NCBI GenBank assembly: GCA_030789695.1
Contig: CM061139.1
Span: 5,905,878-5,969,877 of the forward strand
DNA: 64,000 nt
Reading direction: 5' to 3'
Origin: Scilla litardierei
Lineage: Eukaryota; Streptophyta; Magnoliopsida; Asparagales; Asparagaceae
The notes under the pieces were generated by a model. The model had not been told where the DNA came from and searched no databases. It was given only the letters and a program-made list of their open reading frames with translations. A program made the position numbers and the translations under genes. This document shows positions 10,031-22,277 of the stretch, one piece after another. Numbering within the stretch: the stretch's first letter is position 1; each line of letters begins with the position of its first letter.

Positions 10031-11694
10031 TGACGTCCCCCAGTTGTTAACTCATAAAGAGTGCAGTTGGATGGGGGATACCAGATTTAAATATTTGTAC
10101 CGCAAGCGCACGGTGTTGTAGTGTGGCTTGGGGGTCGAACACAGGGAGGCGTGGTTGTGCTTGTTTCTAAGAGGAACCGGTTCACCCTACGGGTGAGCTA
10201 GCCCGATCGATCGATGGTTTATCACGGAATGTAAATACGGAGGTTAAACAATATAAAAGGAAACCTAGGACTTCGGTTTCCACCCTATCATGTGTTCTCG
10301 CTATTACGACCTACAGATAGGAAAACGATTGGAATTAGGGTTTAATGGTGAGACGTTGCATCTAAAAGTGATTCCAGTGTCCCATGGGCCCGATATTCCG
10401 GTCGATGCCCAGGATGATACGTCGGACTACCTGGGTTCGATCGGGGCATTCCCATGTCCATTAACACCGACCGACTCCGGGAGCACTAAGCACGCGACGA
10501 TAACTCCCAACATCTCATCAAGTCACTCCCGCGTGATAGGATTCGATGTTTACGCTAAGGGCGTGAGCTGTGACTACGGAGTCAACCGCCAAGTTTATTC
10601 TCCATTGGCCATACGGTCAAAGGCGGTCTTTTTCCCGCCGATGACAATGAAACACCCCGCGTAACCATCTAAATTCCTAATCCCTATCGAAATCCTAGTC
10701 CTATGGACGCATTAGGGAGAACCCACGAAGGGGTTTCCACCAAAATCCCAGATTAGGGAACTACTCACAAATCATGGCTAAAAAGCGATCTAAGCAAAAA
10801 TCAACCGTAAAAATCATGATCAGACGATTGCAATGAAGTAGTAGCAATGCTATTAAGACTATATTAAAGTTTCACAAAGATCAAAAGACTTACAAAAACA
10901 GTAAAATTCCAGACGTCACAAATGGAGAAAAAAGACAGAAAAATCACAGCCCTCGTTTTTGGAAACCTAAGGCAACTATATATAGAAATCGATGTCACCT
11001 GATCGATTGAAGTATCAACCGATCGGGTGAGCTGCTTCGCGCTTCAGTCGTAGGCTTCGAGAACTTCAACCGGGTGCTTGGTCCGACCGGGTGGAGCGAG
11101 CGGGTCGTCGTTTGAAGAGATTTAGCATCAGGTCAACCGATCGGTTGAGAATTCAACCGATCGATTGAAAATATCCCCAAAAGAGACAGAGAAATCTATC
11201 GATTTGGCACGGTTAGCGGGCGTCGGTTGAGCTCTCCAGGTCTTCTTTGGAAGAATCGGCTACAGATGAACCGATTGGGTGAGATGTCACCCGATCAGTT
11301 GGAATTTAGCTCCAAATTGGCCGAGAGCTCTACTGTGTTCAACCGGTCGACGAACTGGTCGGTTGGGCTGCACTTCGCTTCAGCTTCCGTCTGGGTCGGA
11401 CACGCGTGCATCACCCGATCGGTTGGCTGTGTCCAACCGATCGGGTGAGGGCTCAAAAAATGGCGATCTTCATCGTTTGACCCCCTGAATCATGCGTGAC
11501 TCCTCCTGTTGCTCTGGGGACTCATGATATCTTTGTTATATGTCCCCTATGCTGACAATCTCCTGCAAATACACAAAAACACCAAAATGTGAAAGAAAAC
11601 TAAAAATCCTAAGAAACTGGGCACGAAACGACGGAAAACAACGGAAAAACACAAAGAAGACATGCGTGAATATATAAAATATACACACACGTCA
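10031..11694 (-). repeat. GagPro-A 5' LTR
   Basis: A 1664-bp partner of 2407-4064 bounded by TGACGT and ACGTCA. It contains the palindrome array, a TATATATA box on minus at about 10977-10984, and the U5 end next to the primer site. The apparent ORF 10290-10664 is LTR sequence read by chance. Confidence 0.93.
10977..11450 (-). promoter_or_regulatory. LTR promoter of GagPro-A: palindromes plus TATA
   Basis: CCGATCGG-type sites run from about 11440 down to 10999 on the minus strand. The last (variant core 10999-11006) is 22 bp from the TATATATA box at 10977-10984. Most sites are variants (CTGATCGA, CCGATCGA, CCGATTGG), suggesting decay after insertion. Confidence 0.65.
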
Positions 11695-11699
11695 GATGC

Positions 11700-13001
11700 C
11701 ACTACAGGTGATTCTAGTGACGAATCAAGTGATTCTAGTGAAAGAGATAACGACGATGAAGAGGTAACAATGGATGATCTTAGAATTGCAAATGAACAAT
11801 TATTTGATAAATATCAAAAGATTATGCATAAATATTATGATGCTAAGAATAAGATTGCTAGTCTCACTAACACATCTACATGTAGCACCTCAAACAATGA
11901 CACCATTGTTGAGACACTCGCTATTGAGAAAGCAAGTTTGCTTACTCAAAATGGCATGTTGAGAAAAGAGGTGGAGTCCCTCAAATCTCAACTTGATCGT
12001 GTTTGCATTATGGATAATAATGATCTTGAGATTGAAAATCTTCAATCTCAAAACACTAGTTTGGGCATTGAGAATGAGGCTCTCAAATCCCAAGTGCACG
12101 AGCTCACCACACATGCATCCACCTTGAATGCCACTATTTCCTCAATTTCGAAGAAATATGAGCTCATGTCCTCCATTGTTGAGAGATTCAATAAGGGAAA
12201 GGACAATTTGGATGATTTGCTAAAGAATCAACTACCTGCAAACCATTGTGTTGGCCTTGGTTATTCTAAGGCAAGTGCATCCAATGCACGCACCTCCTAT
12301 AGTGAAGTAACTATAGATTTTGTGAGACCATCCTCCGATGCATCCATGAGTGGTGTCTATAACAACTTGAGTAGTTCTACTACTAAGGAAACCACAACTC
12401 CTATTCCTCCCTCCTTTGCAAAGAAACCCACCAAGAGTGGACATCAAAGGAAGGGACATGCATTCATGTACACCAATACTCGTAGGAATGCCTCCACTCC
12501 TCACATTCCTACAAATGATAGTTTTTATGTTCCACACCCATGAGCATGTGCAAACACTCATTTGAGACACTCTCATGCATGTACTCATGCTTATGCACCT
12601 TCGCATGCTTATGATCACACATCACATCCACGTATACATGCTTATTCTCATGATCATCTTCATGCATATGCACCTCATGTTCATCCACGTCTGTATGCAA
12701 CACCACACCATGGATCACATGCCCATCATCATGCTTTTGCACAACACAATGTTCCATATACATATCCACATGCTCTTGCTAGATCCCATGTTCCTAGGCC
12801 ACTTGCACCACGTAGACATCGGCCTTTTGTGCATGCAACCACTAGGAAGAGGATACCCAAAACATACACTATTGGGGTCCTAAGAACACTACAAATCATG
12901 CTAAGGATATGTATGTGCAATCTTATATTCATGATATTATTTTGAATGATGATTATGTTGGGAAATCAAGGTCCTCTTGGACTTGGTTTCCAAAGGGTTA
13001 G
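11700..13001 (+). pseudogene. Copia gag, C-terminal part (element II), His-rich
   Basis: Gag resumes after GagPro-A with an acidic Ser/Asp stretch and EVTMDDLRIANEQ, closely matching element III gag. It continues through a long coiled coil (heptad-like LKSQL and LEIENL segments, about 11800-12200), a GHAFMYTN motif, and a stretch in which about every fourth residue is His (12560-12780). A stop at 12541 and a frameshift near 12868 break it. In the shifted frame it ends with WGPKN and NDDYVGKS-type motifs, shared with element III, at a TAG at 12999. The coiled coil suggests oligomerisation; the His-rich tail has no known role that I can name. Confidence 0.82.
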
Positions 13002-15540
13002 TTCCGTTGACCCAACATGCTTGGTACCATAAGTTTATATTCATTTTATGGGTACCAAAGCATCTGTGTTAAGAATTTGTTTATTCTTTTGTTTGCATAT
13101 CGGTCTTGGATGCTCATGTTTGTTGGAAACTTAAATTCTTATTGAATTTGATTTCCTTTATTTGTTTGTTAGTAAATCATTGTGTTTAGGGTTTTCATGT
13201 CTAGAATATTTAATACTTTCTCATGCAATATATGCTTTGGTTCATATTTATGTTTTGTTGCATGTGATACATGTCGCGGTTTTGAATTAATATACATATT
13301 TACTTTTGGTACAATTGGTACATGCATGTATATGGTCAAATATTTATCAAGTGACATGATTACATGTATCATAAAAACTGTGTGTGATTACATTAGGATA
13401 TGGGTTACAATTATTTGAATTTAGTATTTAAATTTGTTGCCTAACCCATAGGATCCAAAAAGGTTTTTGGATACCAAAATTCTGCTTTCTAGGTTCAATC
13501 CACTTTGGCATACCAACTCTACCAACTCCTTGATTTGCAAAGATTTCCATTCAAATGGAGTTGATGGTGCTTAAGTGATGCACCAAAGTAGGGGGAGCTT
13601 AATGTTGTAAGTATTTTCTTACATTTGGTATCTATGTGTGTTAGATGCTTGTAGATGTCACTTTGTGTCTGAGACTATCTCATGCATATCCTATGTTTAC
13701 ATATTATGTGGTCTTTTATGCCATTCATGTCTATGTATTTCATTTGTGTCAAATTCTTGACTCATGTGCATTGTGTATTTATAATCCATACTCATATGTT
13801 TATTCAAGGATTATTTATAACATGTGGCTTAAAAATTTTCATGTTAGAATTAATGCTCATGTGCATGTTTCACACACTGGACACGCTAATATTTATGTTC
13901 CACCTAGCGTGAATCCTAACTTCCTACTCATGCCACTACACAACCTCTTCTTAAGAATCCCAAATCACAACTTTGTGGGTTCCTAAGAATGTTTCTAGGT
14001 ATGATAGGAACACACATATAGAATCATATATTAAGAATGACATATTCTCATGCGACTATCTATAAAAATCAAATTCAGTCTTTGTTTGATTTCCACCTTG
14101 CTAACTCACTCATAATGCACTTCATTGCTTGGGTACCATGCTTGTATGATTACTTTTTGTACCCATATATATGTGAGTTCGTCCATTACTCCCAAGTTTT
14201 GCATATTTTGTATAATTATGTAGGAGTATGAAATGGTTGATTGATATCATATTATTTTCATTTATATGTCATTGCATTTCAGTCATATTATATTGTACAT
14301 ATTGATTAGTAAGCTTCCCTAACCCTTGGTGATTATCGATTTGCATATTTCTATCTTGTTGATATGCCAAAGGGAAAGAGAAATTTGGTTATGAAAAATT
14401 ATACTATATGCTTTTCATCACTCTTTGTGGTATTACTTTTCATGGTATCCATCAATATGTGGTGTGCCGTGAATGTTTATTTTGGGCACATATGCATATT
14501 GAACGGGGAATCCTTCTAGCACACACTATTGTATTAGATGTGTGTATTCATAATGACGTTGCTTGTATTATGTATTGTGATTAAATCGTATGCATATGAA
14601 TTCTTAGTCTTGGTGTATCTAAATTCCTAATGGTTGAGAATTGTTAATTCCTTGTGTGTATGATTTTCATGATTATAATAACTCCTATCAATGCATGTCA
14701 TGCATTTTTATTGATGCTTGTTATTTACAATTGGTATATATTTGGTTATTGGACTACTTGATTTTATTTCTTAACCCCTTGGATCCAAAAAGTTTTTGGA
14801 TACCACCAATTGTTTAATTATCAGATTGTTGTACAAGATGCCTACCCTACACACTCCTTAGTTAACAAATGAAGGATCAATTCAAAGGAGAGGATGGTGC
14901 CTTGGAGATGCACACATATAGGGAGAGCTAAATGGTTGCAAGTGTGTGTTTAGTACAATTGGTATTTTTAATGTATTGCATTTGTGTAATATATCATACT
15001 TCTTCATTAGCTCATTCATGTCACACCCTCATGGAGATTGTTTGTTTATGTGACTACCATGCCCATGTATGTCCTATATATCGTATTATAGAGATTGTTT
15101 GTTTATGTGACTACCATGTTCATGAATGTCATATATGTCTTATTATGACACTTGTATCATGGTAGCTATAACATTCATATAATGAATTAGTTAGTTGTTT
15201 ATTGATTTTCATATCTTTGGAACACGTTGTCATTACACATCTCATTCCTCACATGCATGCTTCTTTGTGAAGATTGTCAAAAAATTATAGATATGATAAT
15301 TGATGTGTATGACATGCTTGTTTGTTTATTAGATTGTATAAAGTATATTTAGATCTTAACCTTTAATGAAAACCTTTCAATTCTTTCATTAAAGATTCAT
15401 TGTTGTTTTGATTCTACCACTTGTACCTAATTTTCATAGATGATTATGTTCATGGATTATTTAAATCATATAATGATATGTCATGCCATTCTAGTAGAAT
15501 CATTCATTACTTCCCTAACATGTGCATTTTGGTTGATTTT
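13002..15540 (+). other. Element II internal non-coding region with diverged duplication
   Basis: Where pol should start there is only AT-rich DNA. Two blocks, about 13440-13620 and 14765-14945, share the same series (a GGATCCAAAAAG string, TTTTTGGATACCA, ATTCAAA...GGAG, TGGTGC, TAGGG(G)GAG), so a unit of about 1.3 kb is duplicated and diverged. Near 13860-14060 a WVPKN-like piece looks like a second, decayed gag tail. No protease, integrase or RT motif is seen. Confidence 0.6.
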
Positions 15541-16263
15541 CAGGCGACTGCTGAACAAGTTTCAGGCGCCTGTCTCCTTACAGGTGCCTGTGATTTGTTC
15601 TACAGTCGTTTGTCATGCACACATTTTTGATAAGATACTTTGGGTTTTCATTATCCATTTCTAACAGGCGACTTCTGTATAATGTACAGGCGCCTGGCTC
15701 CTTGCAGGCGCCTATGACTTGTTAGTCAGTCGCATGTGTCTCTATTGCCCAAAGATCCTTAACTTTTCATCATTCGGTCAGACGACTGATGTTGGTTTCA
15801 CAGTCATCTGCCTATGGCACAGGCTCCTGTGAATGCTTATTCAGTCGCCTGTCGATCCTTTGTCCTAACACTTTTTGTTTGGCAAGCTATGCATGTTTCG
15901 GCCAGACGCCTGCAGAACAAGTTTCAGGCGCCTGTCTCCTTACAGGTGCATGTGATTTGTTCTACAACCGTTTGTCATGCACACATTTTTGATAAGATAC
16001 TTTGTGTTTTCATTATCCATTTCTAACAGGCGACTTCTGTATAATGTACAGGCGCCTGGCTCCTTGCAGGCGCCTATGACTTGTAGTCAGTCGCCTGTGT
16101 CTCTATTGCCCAAAGATCCTTAACTTTTCATCATTCGGTCAGACGACTGATGTTGGTTTCACAGTCATCTGCCTATGACACAGGCGCTTGTGAATGCTTC
16201 TTCAGTCGCCTGTCGATCCTTTGTCCTAACACTTTTTGTTTAGCAAGCTATGCATGTTTCGGC
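15541..16263 (+). repeat. Tandem duplication, two units of 361-362 bp
   Basis: The unit starting at 15541 is repeated at 15903, and its beginning appears again at 16264. Long runs are identical, including the GATAAGATACTTTG and GTCCTAACACTTTTTG stretches. Each unit carries several CAGGCGCCTG-like palindromes. Confidence 0.85.
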
Positions 16264-16515
16264 CAGACGACTGATGTTGTTTTCACAGTTGCCTGCCCAT
16301 GGCACAGGCACCTATGGATACCACATCAGCCGCCTGTCTTTGCTTACCCAGATTTCTTGATTTTGGCAACTCTCGCACATCTGCCACACAGACGCCTGGT
16401 GATTCTTCATCAGTCGCCAGTCTTGTCAGGATTTTTAGTCATTGAGCCTTTTCCAGCTGATTGTGTTGAAGGTTTTGGGTAAATCGTTTTAGGGTGTTTA
16501 GAGATCTTATAAATA
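15541..16515 (+). promoter_or_regulatory. Internal promoter of element II: CAGGCGCCTG-type array plus TATA
   Basis: Perfect CAGGCGCCTG and variants fitting CAG(G/T)CG(A/C)CTG crowd 15541-16450, followed by TATAAATA at 16508-16515. The leader after it resembles the LTR leader (CTCT-rich, then AAGGCTCAAG). The order array-TATA-leader repeats the LTR layout in the middle of the 3' non-coding part. An ATG at about 16640 is not followed by a long ORF, so any product is lost or never existed. It could also be a remnant of another LTR; I saw no flanking duplication. Confidence 0.55.
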
Positions 16516-19200
16516 GTGCTTTTACAGTTCTATTTGAGATCTCTTGGAACCCTCTAAACTCTATTGATTTGATTTCAAGGCTCAAGTTCTCATTTCATTC
16601 AAAAGCCCTAAATCTCCAAATCTAATCATTCATTTTCTTATGGCATCCTATACTTCATCATGTTATATATAATTCATGCCATGAATAAGATTAATTGATT
16701 TAGGATCTTTATGCATATGTGTTCATTGTATCACCACACATCTCATACTTTTCTTACAGTTGGTATGATTATCTTTATGAGACGTATTGATATGATTTAG
16801 GGTGATCAATGTCTGTTACTTGTCATTTTAATTACTTCATGACTGATGTTTAGCTATAATTTTATTAGAGAGATCTTTCATGTTTATAGCTAAATCTTTC
16901 ATGTATGATATTTTCACAAGTGATATAACACGCATGCATATTGGTTAGTGATCTTCATGGTATATTTCTCACAATGTTATCTCTCATCTCATGCCCATAT
17001 TTTATGCTATTTTTATGAGATGTTAGAGATAATTTGTGCTATACAAGATCATATAAGTTTAAAATTGAGTTTGATGATATGTATATTTTGTAATAGATAT
17101 TCTTCCATGAATATATCCTGATACACTATGACTTCATTAATGGTACCTCCGATTAAATTGTGCTTACATAAGCTTTTATTCTATTCACAAAATTGGTATG
17201 CATGCACGCGATGCTCATGGTAACTTTATTCATTTATGTCCTACCTTGTGACGTTGGACCTAGATTATCTTCATTATATCTTTGCTTATGTCAAACTCCA
17301 TGCCTTTGCTCAAAAGATGTTTTGTCACATTATGCCTCATATTGAATCCTTTGTGATAATTGAGCTAGGATGAGATCATGACTCTATTTGTTCACTTGGT
17401 TTCATTCACAAGTGATGTCATGATCTTGACATTATTGGCCTACTTTGCATACTTTGTTAGACTATTTATATTGGATATCATCTTTACATGCTCTTGCTTG
17501 ATGCTAGTTTTGAGCTTATGATATAGTGCTTATCTTGCTTATGCTCATGGTATTCCATGCTTATCATTGACTCATTCTGTGAGTATCTATTCTGGAATGC
17601 ATGCTAGTACTATGTTTCTATTGAACTTTGTTTCAATTAGTATCCTAGTGTGCTAGAATTGTGTATGCCATAATTTTTATGAAGTTACTATCTCTATTTG
17701 GCATAACACTTTTGCATGATATTGATATTTGATATTCATACATTTTTATCACCTTGTCACCCCACATCGCATACTTCACTTAGATTTGGTATGCTTACTT
17801 TTGGAGATATTTTGTGGAGTTTAGCACATGCCATTATACTTAATTTTTGTCATCTCACATCTCATACGTCTATTTTCACTCTTTTATGAGATCTTTGAGA
17901 TGGTTTGTGCTAGATATGATCATTTGATGTAATTACAGTATATGATGCTTTGAGTATGTTAGTATGCTCATTAGAATTTTTTTTGTAATGAGTTCATAAC
18001 CATGATTGTGATATTTATTTTGAGTAATGAGTTTATAACCATGAATGTGATATTATTCATGTCCTTTTGATCATATTTTCACTACTTGTTGTCACTTCAC
18101 TTTCAATTGATATATTTTGACATGTAGTGATTAGTTCAGTGGTATTTTGATCATTAGAACTTAATTTGAGTTATTATTTCATAACATAACTCGGTACACG
18201 TGGCTAAAAATTTCCATAGTCATGTTTGTTGCATTTTTTTTGCTATGTTTGGCTTAGATCTCAGTTTATTAATATTATTTGTTGATCTATGTCATTGTGA
18301 TGATATTGATTCCATCATTATGTATTTAATCATGTTCATGTCATATGGCATGCCCTTGCTCAAGGATAGTATATCACACTATGATTAATATTATAAATTT
18401 TGTGATAATTGAGCTTGTTTGTGTACTTGACACTATTTGATCACTTGTTTTTATTTCACAAGAGATGTCATGATCTTTGCATTGTTATCCATATTTTTAT
18501 CATATTTATTGTTGGTAGCTACTGCTAATTATGCTATTGTCACTTTTCTAACACTGCTCACACTACTCTTTACAATTAGTATCTATTGTAATCTTTTATC
18601 ACATATGCTTATTGCTTATCTTTTTGTGATAATTGAGGGTGGTTGAGTTGTTGTTGGATATTTGCTCTTGCAATTGATATCTTTATTTTGATATCTTATT
18701 TTCAAGTGGTAGCTTATAGAGTTTACATTAGATATACCTTTATGTTTTCCACTCTATTTTTGCATTTGTTGTTTCTATACCCCCATGCCTTTTGGATAAT
18801 GCCAAAGGGGGATAGAAATAAACAAAGGATGTGCTTTGTGCTAATTAAATGTTGAGTGTTAAACAATAACTTGAATCATATAGTCTTTATGTATGATCGA
18901 TCATGTATATGACTCAGAGGGAGCATTGGTGATTACCTTGACCTATATTGATTACATTTGGTATCTACTGGCAATCATGCTCATGTTTATGATGTGTATC
19001 ACATATATGATTTGTATTGTGTATGCATATCATTTTTGGTCATTCATGTGATATATACACAACCTCATGTGATACACACACTATTAACTGCTTAATGATG
19101 CTATTGATTATTGATATTAACTTGATTGGCATCATTGCAGGGGGAGTAAGTATATTTAATGCACAATTATTTATTTTGTTTATATTTGGTTTTTCATCAT
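16516..19200 (+). other. AT-rich 3' region of element II with ~1-kb diverged repeats
   Basis: No gene. Segments recur about 1.0 kb apart: the block at 17300-17460 (TTTGCTCAAA..., TTTGTGATAATTGAGCT, GTCATGATCTT) returns at 18350-18490, and the CATCTCAT...TATGAGAT block near 16980 returns near 17850. Near 18797 is a GCCAAAGGGGGA tract resembling SIRE-type polypurine tracts, far from the LTR. Confidence 0.55.
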
Positions 19201-19215
19201 CAAAAAGGGCGAGAA
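19201..19215 (+). other. Polypurine tract, element II
   Basis: CAAAAAGGGCGAGAA directly precedes the 3' LTR. A pyrimidine (C) interrupts it once. Confidence 0.75.
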
Positions 19216-21101
19216 TGTTGAGTATTGGACTATCCACCTTGGTTTTGATGATGATCAAACATAAATCATTATGATTAACCCATGTGATTGCAGTTAGCTA
19301 AAGAGTCACCAATTAGATTCAAGAAGATCAAAAGTGACTACACGTGTTGATTCAAGTGGAGAACTTGGTAGATCAACAAAGGTGAATCATTGGCTTGAAG
19401 AACTCAAAGGCTACCTCAAACCTCAAGCCAATGGCATCAACAAATGAATGGAGATTCAATCCAAAGAGAAGAAGGAATGGATGATTCAAAAGCTTCAAAG
19501 AACATCATGAGGATCAAAGACTAAAGGACATTGGAGACATTCAAGACATACAACTAAAAGACTCAAGACCATGAAGAAGTAAGGATATTCATTGTAATCT
19601 TTAGTATTTACTTCTTTGTGAGTCTTAGAATGTTAAGCCTTGAATTAGAACTACTTTGAGGCACTTACACCACCTATACACATCATTAGTATAGCCTCTA
19701 GTTGACCCCATATGCTTCTAGGCTTTGAAAACTTGAATCTGAACTTTTGACTCTAAACAGGGGCCTGATGAAGGATCACCAGGTGACTGATGAAGGATCA
19801 CCAGTCGACAGGTTTTCCTTCAGCAGTCGACAGTTTTTAAACAGAGACCAAATCTGTTCGAAGTTGTATTCTGTTTTCTGACCAGTCTGCATTCAAACTA
19901 ATGCCAATTTTTCTGTAGTTGGAATTTTTCATTCAAACCACCTGCAGTAGTTACCTAACTAATTAAGCTTTCCAACCCAACTTGAATTACTTCAATTGGA
20001 TATCTGTAGTGGAAGATATGGCCGTTTTAGTGATCAACTATACAGTAATCTGCAGATTCTATCCCTCGAACAGCCGACTGTTGAAGGCTGAACAGTCGAC
20101 TGCCCTGGTGGACAGTCGACTGGTCATCCTTCTACAGTCGACTGTCCATCCTCTGTCCTGCTCGTGTTTTTCAGTTTATAGCCGTTGGCTGCAGTGGAAC
20201 AGTCGACTGTTCCCCCTTTTACAGTCGACTGTCCGAGTCGTTTTCAGCCCATTTCTAGCCGTTGGGAGATTGATTTCTGGGTCTTTTTGCTTGGGGTTTT
20301 AGGCTTCCCTTGAGCTATTATATATAGGAGTTAGGCTGATTTTGTAAGGACCCTTGGCCTCTTAAGAAAACATTCAAGTCTCATTTTCAAGCCTCTTTCT
20401 CCTCTCAAGTGCTCTCTAATTCTCTCTTGCCCTCTATGCTCTAAAGCACACATCTAAGCTAGATTTGCTTTCATCTTTGGGCAAGCATCTCAAGGGATTT
20501 CTCCTCCCTCATTGAGCACTTCACACACACACACACACTATAGCCTTCATAAGTAAGTTCTTATTCAAGGCATAGGTGAGTGTATTTCAAGTTGTATATT
20601 TCATTCTCTCTACTTCTATTTTGTTGAGTACTCTCGGTTGGTGAGAGGGTTGGCTTGATCCCAAGTTGTGGGAGTCAAGGAAAGGTTTTGCTCTCGGTTT
20701 GTGAGAGTGTGCTTAGTTCCAAGTTGTGGGATTAAGGTATTTGTGTGTTCCCGGGTTGTGGGATACATGGTCATCGATTGTAGGTCGATTGCACTTGTTG
20801 GGGTTTCCGCAAGTGGGATAAAGGAAAGCTCTAGTGGTATTTACTAGAGTATTCGAGTGTGATCTCGGGTGTTGCTGGATTAGGGCACCGGTAACAAGTC
20901 GGGTTTGACTTGGGTGGCACCGAACCAGGATACATTGCATGTTTGCATTGCATTCTTCTTTGTGTTATTGATCATTTCTTTAATTCTGCATTTGTTGGTT
21001 AATTAGGGTTTTATTTGGCGTAAATTCCTTATAATTCTATAAAACACTATTCACCCCCCCCCCCCTTTAGTGTTTCTTCCTCATAGCACAGGGTCCTTAC
21101 A
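19216..21101 (+). repeat. Element II 3' LTR
   Basis: A 1886-bp partner of 119-1992 with intact TG...CA ends followed by the target duplication AAAAG. Two of the palindromes at its upstream end have changed (CAGTCGACAG at 19802 and 19824), while the lower groups (about 20090-20230) remain. A C-run near 21050 is longer than in the 5' copy. Confidence 0.93.
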
Positions 21102-21106
21102 AAAAG

Positions 21107-21325
21107 TACAATTAATTTGACTAAAAATCATCTGTTTCATCCTAAACTAAGCATATTGATATCAGACACCATTTCATTAATGATCAGTATACTTAAAAAG
21201 ATATTGAATTGAAATATATACCAAATGAAAATCAAGTTACTGATATTCTCACTAAAGCACTTAAACTTGACACTTCCATTAAATTAAGAAGAAATTTAGG
21301 AATTGTTAGTAAGAAAGAAGTTTAA
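21107..21325 (+). pseudogene. Copia RNase H fragment, 3' part (element I)
   Basis: This continues the reading broken at 118: a NLTKN-like motif, a one-base frameshift, then HIDIRHHFI and a QVTDILTKALK stretch, ending with LGIVSKKEV and a TAA at 21323. These are the C-terminal RNase H signatures of Copia Pol. One more in-frame stop lies after DQYT. Confidence 0.85.
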
Positions 21326-21686
21326 ATGTTGAATTTTGAGTCACTTTAGATTTATTTATATTTCTTGAAGACATTTATTGTATATTACCCTCTTTTTGAT
21401 ACTGTCAAAGATGGAGAGATAGTAGAAATATAAAATTGTTGATATGTTGACTTATGATATGCTTCTACATGAGATTTGAACTCACATATGTCTTACACCC
21501 ACTTTAGCACACATGTGATACATATGACACATGTTTTGAATGTGCTTATCTCTAACATGCAAGGATGCAGGGGGGCGTAAAAGTTGTTTTCTAACACTAT
21601 GATCAATGCAGATGGATTTAGTATTTAAATCTTAAAACTTACATGTTTTATGAATTAATTCCTTGTCATCATCAAAAGGGTGAAAA
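21326..21686 (+). other. Element I 3' non-coding and polypurine tract
   Basis: AT-rich sequence ending in ATCAAAAGGGTGAAAA, a polypurine tract, immediately before a TGTTAG LTR start. Confidence 0.65.
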
Positions 21687-22277
21687 TGTTAGTATATTGA
21701 GTCACCCCTAGTTTATTTTGATGATGAGAAAAAAATTAGTTGTGCTAATAAGATTTATGAGTATATGTACACAAGACTAATTATAATGAGTTCAACCAAA
21801 TATAATTGACGTCAACATAGTCAATAAGTCAAAGTGATTCATTGAAGCCAACAAAAATTAAAGAAATGAAGTGCAAGTTTGAAGAAGAGGAGTCAAGGAG
21901 TAGTATCTCAAAACGAAGATAAAGAAGCGTATCCAAGACTCATGAAGTGAGTCTTAGCGGTATTTCAATATTTCAATACCTAGTTTATCTATCCTAGTAT
22001 TCAATATTTTAGCGGTATTTGGAAGACTTTTATTTACATGTTTTAAGTGTTAATTTTCCAACCTAAGCTTTTTTTTCTCATTATCTAATTCTTGATTAAG
22101 AAGAGTTAATTATTCGGGTTTCTCCTTTAGTTTGCTTAGTTCCGATTTTTACCTAAGATTTTCTTCTTCTAAATCTTTTAAATTAATTCAAAAGAATAGT
22201 ATGAGTTCACGTGCAAGAATTCAGGAAACAAGTTAAAGAACAAGGACTACATCAAAAGCTCTAAGATTGTGTGAGTT
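21687..22277 (+). repeat. Element I 3' LTR, truncated
   Basis: It begins TGTTAGTATATTGAGTCACC after a polypurine tract and has the GATGATGAG string seen near other Copia LTR starts here. It runs about 590 bp before the sequence changes to a minus-strand LTR at about 22278. The 5' partner is outside the window, so this LTR is inferred from its start. Confidence 0.6.

Larger units (their letters stand above)
2407..11694 (-). mobile_element. GagPro-A: Athila-like gag-protease element lacking RT and integrase
   Basis: Both ends are TG...CA with inner extension TGACGT...ACGTCA. The 5-bp duplication GATGC (2402-2406 and 11695-11699) gives exact borders, a length of 9288 bp, and a host frame that is continuous once it is removed. 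On the minus strand the order is 5' LTR (11694-10031), Asp-tRNA primer site, gag, aspartic protease, a hairpin block, an internal promoter with palindromes, a proline-rich ORF, a long 3' non-coding region, polypurine tract and 3' LTR (4064-2407). No RT, RNase H or integrase can be read, so it is non-autonomous. Two relatives (GagPro-B and -C) lie at 31850 and 50569. Confidence 0.93.
119..21101 (+). mobile_element. Element II: SIRE-like Copia, gag only, lacking pol
   Basis: The two LTRs (119-1992 and 19216-21101) are direct repeats in the same orientation. The element is flanked by the 5-bp duplication AAAAG (114-118 and 21102-21106), which fixes both ends; the first LTR base T has become C at 119. 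Inside are a Met-tRNA-type primer site, a broken gag, GagPro-A nested at 2407-11694, then about 6.2 kb without pol, and a polypurine tract at 19201-19215. Without the nested element it is about 11.7 kb. No protease, integrase, RT or RNase H can be read, so any movement would have depended on another Copia. Gag and LTR ends resemble element III, so both belong to one broad lineage. Confidence 0.92.

Noticed and set aside
12509..12769. His-rich minus-strand ORF
   Set aside because: Antisense shadow of the His-rich Gag tail, which aligns with element III gag on plus.
13645..13986. Independent gene in the AT-rich part of element II
   Set aside because: Only a short WVPKN-like trace of a duplicated gag tail; otherwise hydrophobic AT-driven reading.
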